From Reticulitermes speratus (taxonomy: Eukaryota; Arthropoda; Insecta; Blattodea; Rhinotermitidae): 64,000 nucleotides of DNA. Below the pieces are notes generated by a model, which was not told the origin of the DNA, made no database searches, and saw only the letters and a list, made by a program, of their open reading frames with translations. How positions within the stretch are numbered: position 1 is the first letter of the stretch; each line of letters opens with the position of its first letter. The DNA is taken from assembly GCA_021186555.1 (NCBI GenBank), contig JAJKFL010000039.1:41364610-41428609 (forward strand), in the 5' to 3' direction. Positions 55,660 to 64,000 of this stretch are shown here, piece by piece. A program made the position numbers and the translations under genes.

Positions 55660-56010
55660 GTTGTTTATTTAACGACACTGTCAATAACTCATAAATCAAG
55701 GCTGATGAGATGGGCGGGGCATGTGGCATGTATGGAGGTGAATAGAAATAGTTATAAGCTTTTGGTTGGCAAACCTGAGGGAACGAGCCCACTTGGAAGA
55801 CCTAGACGTAGATGGGAAGATATTATTACATTGGAAGTTACGTGAAATAGGATGGGATGACTTCGAATGGATTAATTTGGCTCAGGATAGGCAGAAGTTG
55901 CAGGATCTTGTGAATGCGGTAATGAACCTTCGGGTTCCATAAAACGCGGGGAATTTCTTGACTAGCTGACGATCTGTTAGCTTCTCAAGAAGGACTCTGC
56001 TACATGCAGT
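55660..56010 (+). pseudogene. Family E retrotransposon, C-terminal ORF and 3' end
   Basis: [20 protein letters not shown] then [18 protein letters not shown] are readable from about 55695, followed after frameshifts by ggctcaggataggcagaag, gcggtaatgaaccttcgggt, the stop-containing ccataaaacgcgggg and the 3' UTR to the GTTA tail near 56010. It is 5'-truncated and inactive. Confidence 0.85.
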
Positions 56011-56510
56011 TAGTTAGTTAGTTAGTTAGTTAGTTATGGGGCCTTACTTAGGATAGGGACAAGTGGCGGGCTGTTGTGAGTGCGGTAATGAACCTTCGGG
56101 TTCCATAAAACGCGGGGAATTTCTTGACTAGCTGACGACCTGTTAGCTTCTGAAGAAGGACTGTGCTACATGGAGTTAGTTAGTTAGTTTAGTTATGGGG
56201 CCTTACTTAGGATAGGGACAGTGGCGGGCTGTTGTGAGTGCGGTAATGAACCTTCGGGTTCCATAAAACGCGGGGAATTTCTTGACTAGCTGACGACCTG
56301 TTAGCTTCTGAAGAAGGACTGTGCTACATGGAGTTAGTTAGTTAGTTAGTTATGGGGCCTTACTTAGGATAGGGACAGGTGGCGGGCTGTTGTGAGTGCG
56401 GTAATGAACCTTCGGGTTCCATAAAACGCGGGGAATTTCTTGACTAGCTGACGACCTGTTAGCTTCTGAAGAAGGACTGTGCTACATGGAGTTAGTTAGT
56501 TAGTTAGTTC
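56011..56510 (+). repeat. Tandem cluster of family E 3' ends (about 160-bp units, plus strand)
   Basis: Three further units follow, each starting tatggggccttacttaggat and ending in GTTA repeats (tails near 56178, 56335, 56490). The junction is the reverse complement of that at 28990-29655, so the same tandem structure exists at two loci. Confidence 0.93.
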
Positions 56511-57007
56511 TGAATGTGACGCCATGTATTTTCTTAGGTAGGTAGGTACTATGGCGGTACACTGAAGATGGAAGCTTCAGGTGCCTTAGAAAGCCTCGTT
56601 CGTATCACACTGCACGGTGTGGCACACTTTAAGCCAACAATCTTTGTATTATGGCGTGTATTTTTTGTTCTGAATGAAGAAGCAGGCAGTCGACGCCAGT
56701 TCGGTCCGCGGAACGCCTAAACCTCATATGGCCATCATGCTGTGACCTTCCGTTACACGCAGTTTTTCAGGAACGTAACCCTTCCGTTGGAGAGGGTCTC
56801 AGCTGCCGCGTGTTGTAGCCAAGGCCGACAGACACATTTGGCAGTGAAGGCTGTTGGCCGACTGATAACCTCTGACCCTTCTTATCACCACGCGCCAGAC
56901 ACAGCTTGGCCCCACAATCTGACACACTCGATGTCTATCTGTGATAATCCTTTGAAAGTCTGAATTTCGCGATACTGGAGGTAAGGTTTGTATACTGCGT
57001 TGCTTTT
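56511..57007. other. Unassigned sequence, family J-like start
   Basis: gttctgaatgtgacgccatg and cactgaagatggaagcttca at 56515-56580 loosely follow family J. A 73-codon frame at 56742 has no recognisable domain. Confidence 0.35.
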
Positions 57008-57291
57008 TGGAAGGTTAAAGGCCTGGACAGGCCTTTAGGGTTCCAGGAGCTTGAGGCTCACAGATTTATAGACAATCGGCACATGAAGGTGGTAAGGTTG
57101 TCAGCACTACGCACCGGCCGCCTTTACCCCCAGGAAATATTCCTGGTACTCATTTCTGTTAGAGGCTGAGTCGACCCAGGGCCATAGTGCGGCCGGAAGG
57201 ATTATGTCAATGAAAAATTGCAATTACACCATCTGAATCGAACCCGCGACCTTCCGGCTTGTAGCGCAGTGCCTCAACCAACTGCGTGCCC
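57008..57291 (-). mobile_element. SINE family C (minus)
   Basis: Nearly the same as 54676-54978, with a damaged B box (ggttcgattcagatgg) and the intact head ggcacgcagttggttgaggc. Confidence 0.9.
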
Positions 57292-57297
57292 ATAGTG

Positions 57298-57480
57298 GAT
57301 AGGAGGATAATATTAAAATAAATCTTACGTAATACGATGCGATGACATGCACTGTATTAGTGTGGGTCAGGATAGGGACAAGTGGCGGCTGTTGTGAACA
57401 CGGTGATGAACTTTCAGGTTTTATAAAATGTTGGGGATTTTTTTGAATAGCTGAGGAACTAGTAGCTTCTCAAGGACAAC
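57298..57480 (+). mobile_element. Family E 3' end, degenerate
   Basis: gataggaggataatattaaa, gtcaggatagggacaagtgg, gatgaactttcaggttttat and ctgaggaactagtagcttct follow family E. No GTTA tail remains. Confidence 0.75.
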
Positions 57481-57757
57481 GCAGCACGGAGCTTTTTTGC
57501 CTTGAGACAGGCTGTCTGCAGAGGAGGAATGAGCAGGCATATGTCAGGATGTTTTGTAAAGATATAGACAGAAGCCGGACGGACAGCGTTGTAATGGAGG
57601 TAACATCCGTGGGTTCATGTCGTTGGCACCTGATTAAAAGGCCCTTTGAAATCCAACGGCAAATGTTTGAAATAATATTGCCTCTTTGTTTATCCCTTTC
57701 GTATCTTTATATCCTTCCCTTTCTGTCGTGTTTCTTATAAACCTATCATGCTAGACC
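57481..57757. other. Unassigned sequence
   Basis: A 63-codon frame at 57549 shows no recognisable domain. Confidence 0.3.
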
Positions 57758-58242
57758 AGGGTTCCCAAACTTTTTTGGGACCACCGCCCCCTTGGTTCCA
57801 TATACACACCCACAGCGCCCCCCTACCCTTTTTAAAAAACATAAATGCTCTTTTGTTTCCATTTTATTTTACATTTAAAAAATCGTTTAAATAAAATTAT
57901 AAGAGTTAAACTTAATGTTTTGTGTGTTAATTAATAAATTAAAATTTATTATATTTTTTATGATTAACAATAATTCATCTAGCAATAGTTTATTAAACAA
58001 ATATGTGCTTGAATAAGATTCATAAATTAAAATACTAAGAAATTTAGTTCATTTTTTTTTTTAACACAAAAATTACTTTTTTGAATTTTATTACAAAAAT
58101 AAACGCACTACTTGTCTACTAGCCCCCCCCCCCCCCCGTGATAATAACAGGCTACCTTTCACCTCTCGTACCTATTAGCGTCCACCTCGGTAATCCCACC
58201 GCCCCCCCAGGGGGGCGGTACCGCCCACTTTGGGAACCACTG
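57758..58242. mobile_element. hAT-like non-autonomous element, copy 2 (empty of SINE)
   Basis: The same element as at 41830, closely similar throughout, with ends cagggttcccaaactttttt and ccactttgggaaccactg. Flanks tgctagac and tgctataa match at six of eight positions. It carries aaacttaatgttttgtgtg once, the unoccupied target of the SINE A in copy 1. A run of about 17 C lies near 58122-58138. Confidence 0.88.
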
Positions 58243-59029
58243 TGCTATAATACATTAAATTTGAAGATAATAAACCAATTACTTAAATTGCGCTACCGTC
58301 GATCAGCGCGTAAAAATATTTTGACAAACGTATCTTCTGTATTGTTTGTGGAAAAAGGCGTCTGTGACCTACACATCATAATTTCATATTTTTAGCATTC
58401 ATCCACATGTTGATTCGTTCGAATGCTTTTCCCGAACAAGCACTTTATACAATGTTTCATATTGCCAACGGCCAAACGATTTTTTGCCCATACAAACACT
58501 TCAGTTGGCTGCCTAACAATTTTCTTTTCATACGAAGACGCTTTCTAGATTATACCAAATCGCAGAGGCAATTTTGTGAACACAAAAGTAATGTAACTCA
58601 CTCTTGATAAAGCGACTATAGCTCTGTAGCAATAATCTCAATGACTGTTATATTTCTCTCTATATTGACCCTCCCAGAGACAAATACTTCAGATTCACAA
58701 CTGTTCATAGTCCAGTTCTCAAACTTGGCGTTAGCAGTTCGTCTGGTAAGTTCTTAGTTCATAGCGCGCTGTTTTAAGCATAATATACAGGGTGATGCCT
58801 AGATATGTAGCTGTATATAGTTATAGCTTTCCTGATAACCATGTAAAAATGCTGTAAAAAACGTTTACGAAGGTTACGTTAATGAAACTCTTACCGACGT
58901 AGCGGTCGTTCGTAGATTTGTGCGCTGTGGGCGGTCGTGGCTAACAGTGTGCCCCTCCTCACCCGCCAAATGGCACGAATTACAAAGCAACTCGCTGTAA
59001 AGTTTTCTGGAGTCTGCTGTCATTTTCTG
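58243..59029. other. Unassigned sequence
   Basis: Short open frames without recognisable domains. tacagggtgatgcctag at about 58786 resembles a mariner-type terminus, but no partner end was found. Confidence 0.3.
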
Positions 59030-59260
59030 TACATTAACTCTATGAAGCATAATCCATCTTGAGAAGCTAATAGTTTCGTAGCTAGGCAAGAAATTCCCTA
59101 TACTATATGGAACCTGAAGGTTCATTACCGTGTTAACAACAGCCCTTAACCTGTCCGTGTTCTGAGCCACATGAATTGAGTCCACAGCCTCCCACTTTGT
59201 TTCTTTAAGATTTATTTCAATATCCTCCCATCAACTGCTAGGTCTGCTAAGTGACCATTT
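59030..59260 (-). mobile_element. Family E 3' end and ORF end, degenerate (minus)
   Basis: catcttgagaagctaatagt, ggaacctgaaggttcattac, gtccgtgttctgagccacat and tttcaatatcctcccatca. The minus strand encodes DRLRAVVNTVMNLQVP, the end of the family E ORF. Confidence 0.8.
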
Positions 59261-59821
59261 TCCATCAGTTTCACTGTAAGGCATACCATCACAGGCGTTG
59301 CCTGAACAAGTGTTGTGCTGTTCAGACAGTTCGCTGTCGGATTTGAGCTGTTGTCTGGTGTCGTCACTCTTGTATAAGCATGTATCAACTGACAATGGTT
59401 ACTCTCTTAAAGTACTACGGGCTGTGGTAGAATAGCGTATTGGTGTCGTAGCAACCTGGCGTCCGGGATTTGTTGTGTAGAATACTTATTGTATTGTACT
59501 GTATCGTATCGTATCGTGTTATATTGTACCACAGTATTTACTGTATTTCGGCGATCAGAGTGTCTTCTGTGTTCCAAATGTGGAAACTGCCTCCTCGGAG
59601 CGGGATCTCGCACGTGTGTTTGGTCCTTTAAACCAGAGGCTCATAAGCCTTACTGCAGGACGCAGCACTTTGCTTCTCAAAATATTTTCTCTGACCCATA
59701 TCAAAACCCGTTAAAGTAGGTACATTTTTTAAAATTGAAGGTGTAGCATAATTATAAAACAAAAGACATAAAATTATTTATTTTAATTTTACAATAAATT
59801 TAAGGGTACGAAAAATTGTTT
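59261..59821. other. Unassigned sequence
   Basis: A 76-codon plus-strand frame at 59489 has no recognisable domain; cgtatcgtatcgt repeats occur near 59500. No gene is supported. Confidence 0.35.
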
Positions 59822-62515
59822 ATTCATTCTGCAGTCTGTCTTACGACAGGTCCGTAGCCTCTTCATTCTGCAGTCTGTCTTACGACAGGTCCGTAGCCTC
59901 TTCATTCTGTAGTCTGTCTTACGATAGGTCCGTAGCCTCTTCATTCTGCAGTGTCTTACGACAGGTCCGTAGCCTCTTCATTCTGTAGTCTGTCTTACGA
60001 TAGGTCCATAGCCTCTTCATTCTGCAGTCTGTCTTACGACAGGTCCGTAGCCTCTTAATTCTGCAGTGTCTTACGACAGGTCCGTAGCCTCTTCATTCTG
60101 CAGTGTCTTACGACAGGTCCGTAGCCTCTTCATTCTGCAGTGTCTTACGACAGGTCCGTAGCCTCTTCATTCTGCAGTCTGTCTTACGACAGGTCCGTAG
60201 CCTCTTCATTCTGTAGTCTGTCTTACGACAGGTCCGTAGCCTCTTCATTCTGTAGTCTGTCTTACGACAGGTCCGTAGCCTCTTCATTCTGTAGTCTGTC
60301 TTACGATAGGTCCGTAGTCTCTTCATTCTGCAGTGTCTTACGACAGGTCCGTAGCCTCTTCATTCTGCAGTGTCTTACGACAGGTCCGTAGCCTCTTCAT
60401 TCTGTAGTCTGTCTTACGATAGGTCCGTAGTCTCTTCATTCTGCAGTGTCTTACGACAGGTCCGTAGCCTCTTCATTCTGCAGTGTCTTACGACAGGTCC
60501 GTAGCCTCTTCATTCTGTAGTCTGTCTTACGACAGGTCCGTAGCCTCTTCATTCTGTAGTCTGTCTTACGACAGGTCCGTAGCCTCTTCATTCTGTAGTC
60601 TGTCTTACGATAGGTCCGTAGTCTCTTCATTCTGCAGTGTCTTACGACAGGTCCGTAGCCTCTTCATTCTGCAGTCTGTCTTACGACAGGTCCGTAGCCT
60701 CTTCATTCTGCAGTGTCTTACGATAGGTCCGTAGCCTCTTCATTCTGCAGTGTCTTACGACAGTTCCGTAGCCTCTTCATTCTGTAGTCTGTCTTACGAC
60801 AGGTCCGTAGCCTCTTCATTCTGCAGTGTCTTACGACAGGTCCGTAGCCTCTTCATTCTGTAGTCTGTCTTACGACAGGTCCGTAGCCTCTTAATTCTGC
60901 AGTGTCTTACGACAGGTCCGTAGCCTCTTCATTCTGTAGTCTGTCTTAGGACAGGTCCGTAGCCTCTTCATTCTGTAGTCTGTCTTACGACAGGTCCGTA
61001 GCCTCTTCATTCTGTAGTCTGTCTTACGACAGGTCCGTAGCCTCTTCATTCTGTAGTCTGTCTTACGATAGGTCCGTAGTCTCTTCATTCTGCAGTGTCT
61101 TACGACAGGTCCGTAGCCTCTTCATTCTGCAGTGTCTTACGACAGGTCCGTAGCCTCTTCATTCTGTAGTCTGTCTTACGATAGGTCCGTAGTCTCTTCA
61201 TTCTGCAGTGTCTTACGACAGGTCCGTAGCCTCTTCATTCTGCAGTGTCTTACGACAGGTCCGTAGCCTCTTCATTCTGTAGTCTGTCTTACGACAGGTC
61301 CGTAGCCTCTTCATTCTGTAGTCTGTCTTACGACAGGTCCGTAGCCTCTTCATTCTGTAGTCTGTCTTACGATAGGTCCGTAGTCTCTTCATTCTGCAGT
61401 GTCTTACGACAGGTCCGTAGCCTCTTCATTCTGCAGTCTGTCTTACGACAGGTCCGTAGCCTCTTCATTCTGCAGTGTCTTACGATAGGTCCGTAGCCTC
61501 TTCATTCTGCAGTGTCTTACGACAGTTCCGTAGCCTCTTCATTCTGTAGTCTGTCTTACGACAGGTCCGTAGCCTCTTCATTCTGCAGTGTCTTACGACA
61601 GGTCCGTAGCCTCTTCATTCTGTAGTCTGTCTTACGACAGGTCCGTAGCCTCTTAATTCTGCAGTGTCTTACGACAGGTCCGTAGCCTCTTCATTCTGTA
61701 GTCTGTCTTAGGACAGGTCCGTAGCCTCTTCATTCTGTAGTCTGTCTTACGACAGGTCCGTAGCCTCTTCATTCTGTAGTCTGTCTTACGACAGGTCCGT
61801 AGCCTCTTCATTCTGTAGTCTGTCTTACGACAGGTCCGTAGCCCCTTCATTCTGTAGTCTGTCTTACGACAGGTCCGTAGCCTCTTCATTCTGTAGTCTG
61901 TCTTACGACAGGTCCGTAGCCTCTTCATTCTGTAGTCTGTCTTACGACAGGTCCGTAGCCTCTTCATTCTGTAGTCTGTCTTACGACATGTCCGTAGCCT
62001 CTTCATTCTGCAGTCTGTCTTACGACAGGTCCGTAGCCTCTTCATTCTGCAGTCTGTCTTACGACAGGTCCGTAGCCTCTTCATTCTGCAGTCTGTCTTA
62101 CGACAGGTCCGTAGCCTCTTTATTCTGCAGTCTGTCTTACGACAGGTCCGTAGCCTCTTCATTCTGCAGTCTGTCTTACGACAGGTCCGTAGCCTCTTCA
62201 TTCTGCAGTCTGTCTTAAGACAGGTCCGTAGCCTCGTCACTCTGCAGTATGTCTTACGACAGGTCCGTAGCCTCTTCACTCTGCAGTCTGTCTTACGACA
62301 GGTCCGTAGCCTCTTCATTCTGCAGTCTGTCTTATGACAGGTCCGTAGCCTCTTCATTCTGCAGTCTGTCTTACGACAGGTCCGTAGCCTCTTCATTCTG
62401 CAGTCTGTCTTACGACAGGTCCGTAGCCTCTTCATTCTGCAGTCTGTCTTACGACAGGTCCGTAGCCTCTTCATCCTTCAGTCTGTCTTACGACAGGTCC
62501 GTAGCCTCTTCCAAA
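59822..62515 (-). repeat. 39-bp tandem array, 3' tail of family K (copy 3, inverted)
   Basis: About 70 units of the reverse complement of the 39-bp unit. Many units here are 37 bp (cagtgtcttacg in place of cagtctgtcttacg). A 762-bp block is duplicated in tandem: rare markers cttagg (60945, 61707) and cagttccg (60761, 61523) recur at exactly that spacing, as does the whole variant order from 60483 and 61245. The 273-codon open frame is a by-product. Confidence 0.96.
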
Positions 62516-62730
62516 GCGAGTTCTCCACAGGGTGCGATCTAGTGCTTCCTCTTTCAATATACAGTATCTTCTCTTTTCCTTAAGGTCATCTAATAGCTGC
62601 TTACGACTTCTCCCTCGTCTTCCCGTCATTTCTATCCTTCCCTCTAACTTTCCTTCAATCACGTGTTTCAGAAGGCAGTTTCTACGCAAGATGTGACCAA
62701 TCCAGTTAGCCTTGTACACTATAATTAAAT
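62471..62730 (-). pseudogene. Non-LTR retrotransposon family K, C-terminal fragment (copy 3)
   Basis: The minus strand reads KANWIGHILRRNCLLKHVIE, GRRGRSRKQLLDDLKEKRRY and RTRFGRGYGPVVRQTEG then stop at 62471, directly continuous with the 39-bp array. The copy is truncated at ggctaactggattggtcaca, further in than copies 1 and 2; the open frame beyond 62730 is flank. Confidence 0.8.
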
Positions 62731-63001
62731 CTGCCGTCTCGCTGACTCTTTTCTGCTGCTGACTTTGTTCAGTGATGCTTGAAGTAACCAAACACGTGTC
62801 TTGGCTCTGACCCTTGTTTTGATGCGTGCTACTGAAGGCAAGCTTATCTCACACAAAGGGGCGTGGCTTGTTTACGTCTGGGGACTCTATTCTAAAAACG
62901 TTACCATGTCTTGCACCCCCAGGAAGCGGATCTCGTCACATCAGGTGTTGCGTGCAGCTCAGGTTAAGAGCACCTGGTTTAGACCGCCGTGTGTGTTTCA
63001 G
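62731..63001. other. Unassigned sequence upstream of a candidate exon
   Basis: Open frames on both strands lack recognisable domains. The last bases gtgtgtgtttcag make a plausible acceptor. Confidence 0.3.
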
Positions 63002-63106
63002 GGTTGTCCAGAGGATGTCTCGTTGTGACGTGTGGCTGCTGCTACTGTTGGCACAGACTGGCACAGCCTCTGTTCTCACAGACAGCATTCTCAGCGAACT
63101 GAACAG
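63002..63106 (+). CDS. Candidate first coding exon with signal peptide (unidentified gene)
   Basis: After a pyrimidine-rich acceptor (gtgtgtttcag, ending 63001) an ATG at 63015 opens MSRCDVWLLLLLAQTGTA, a typical signal peptide with charged start and Leu core, then SVLTDSILSELNRQ. The frame reaches AG followed by GCAAGT at 63105-63112, the consensus for a rare GC-AG intron; a weaker GT donor lies four bases further (63111). The open frame itself continues to 63296, but sequence from about 63200 matches family I repeat, so the coding part should end earlier. No partner exon is in the window and I cannot name the gene. It could be chance. Confidence 0.3.
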
Positions 63107-63179
63107 GCAAGTACTCAGTATTCCGCGGACGCGGTCAGTATCAGCCCACACAATCGCTGTTTCCTCTTATTTGCCGGTG

Positions 63180-63589
63180 AGATTAAAATTTGACGTTATT
63201 TCTGAAACGTCTTCGACGTTTTTAGAGTTCGTTAAGAAGCAAAGAGGAAAGAACGCCTTATTTGGAGATCAGTTCTCTTCATTCGTGCGCCTGTGACTAA
63301 ACCGCGTGTAGGATTTTAATGAAATTCGGTATGGGAGTTCTTTACAGAACGTGTTCTGCAAGGGCGAGTTTCACGAAAATCTGCCCAGTGACAGCCATAT
63401 TTTACATGAACGTGTAAATAAATTTCTGTCTGTATTTTGCACACTTTATGACCGATTTATATGAAATTAGGCGTAGACAGTCTCCACGTAATGCCGGTGA
63501 GCCCTTACGAGTTTCGTGAAAATTGTTTGTAGCGAAAACTGTACTTCGCTTAATGCCGCGAATGAAGTTTTGCTGCTGTTGTCTGCATT
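63180..63589. repeat. Family I element piece beside the 63-bp array
   Basis: gttcgttaagaagcaaagag, ttatttggagatcag, then aatgaaattcggtatgggag, gagtttcacgaaaatctgcc and gagtttcgtgaaaattgttt. The same modules lie at 10370-10410 and 12118-12490 next to the 29-bp array. Both arrays thus start shortly after this element. Confidence 0.5.
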
Positions 63590-64000
63590 TCTGCCCGCGC
63601 TATATGAATATGCTGACACTGCATTGTCATCCCCTAAAGCTCTTACTGGCGATCTGCCCGCGCTATATGAATATGCTGACACTGCATTGTCATCCCCTAA
63701 AGCTCTTACTGGCGATCTGCCCGCGCTATATGAATATGCTGACACTGCATTGTCATCCCCTAAAGCTCTTACTGGCGATCTGCCCGCGCTATATGAATAT
63801 GCTGACACTGCATTGTCATCCCCTAAAGCTCTTACTGGCGATCTGCCCGCGCTATATGAATATTCTGACACTGCATTGTCATCCCCTAAAGCTCTTACTG
63901 GCGATCTGCCCGCGCTATATGAATATGCTGACACTGCATTGTCATCCCCTAAAGCTCTTACTGGCGATCTGCCTGCGCTATATGAATATGCTGACACTGC
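63590..64000. repeat. 63-bp tandem array, running past the window end
   Basis: The unit tctgcccgcgctatatgaat to aaagctcttactggcga repeats every 63 bp, at least six times, almost without differences (one gaatattctg variant). As 63 is a multiple of three, a minus-strand frame repeats SAYSYSAGRSPVRALGDDNAV; with no start signal or domain it is treated as a by-product. Confidence 0.95.

Noticed and set aside
56011-56510. Telomere-like repeats (GTTA runs)
   Set aside because: The insect telomere unit is TTAGG; these are short GTTA tails of retrotransposon family E, repeated only because the 3' ends are in tandem.
63467-63997. 176-codon minus-strand frame with exact 21-residue repeats
   Set aside because: A 63-bp period keeps the frame open. 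There is no signal peptide or splice evidence, and the frame runs into the family I repeat.

Overview
This window is eukaryotic nuclear DNA, almost certainly from an arthropod and most likely an insect. It holds isolated exons with consensus splice sites, Pol III tRNA-derived SINEs, non-LTR retrotransposon tails, decayed mariner and hAT elements, and very long tandem arrays. No bacterial operons, rRNA genes or functional tRNA genes are visible. The SINE and retrotransposon translations look like those I associate with cockroach and termite genomes; that placement is from memory and tentative.

Three pieces of host gene can be supported. (1) On the minus strand at 3290-3512 is one intact internal alpha-tubulin exon of 223 nt (residues 2-75) with both splice sites; residue 40, usually an acetylated lysine, is encoded as arginine. 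(2) On the minus strand at 43927-46463 is a two-exon gene for a secreted crustin-like protein: signal peptide, a long hexapeptide-repeat region, a four-cysteine CRYWC...YCC segment and an eight-cysteine WAP domain. The splice phase is consistent, but the frame is broken by small indels in the repeat as assembled. (3) On the plus strand at 63002-63106 is a weaker candidate first exon with a signal peptide.

Tandem arrays cover about 40 percent of the window. Approximate periods are 64 bp (1-2519), 114 bp (4600-6898, 21540-23135, 24946-26650 inverted), 23 bp (9165-10230), 39 bp (10703-12107, 23955-24657, 59822-62515 inverted), 29 bp (12530-16070), 35 bp (28143-28797), 100 bp (30013-31105), 32 bp (32813-33935), 92 bp (38261-40870), 36 bp (50020-50515), 13 bp (50985-51460), 44 bp (51795-53905) and 63 bp (63590 to the window end). 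Several clearly grew out of mobile elements: the 39-bp array repeats the last 13 codons of a non-LTR retrotransposon, the 100-bp array repeats part of a second retrotransposon's ORF, about 160-bp tandem units are that element's 3' end joined by GTTA tails, and the 92-bp array is the tail of a tRNA-derived SINE.

Between arrays lie four tRNA-derived SINE families (here A, B, C, D), retrotransposon families E (GTTA-tailed) and K (39-bp-tailed), fold-back elements with a GAAACGT...CTTCAGG or CTGATGA...GAAAC motif (labelled F, J and Penelope-like), two hAT-like families, a decayed mariner and an 82-bp palindromic MITE. These labels are local to this report. Long open frames inside the arrays are by-products of periodicity and are not called as genes. 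Scattered one-base indels in the arrays suggest that some breaks may be assembly error.
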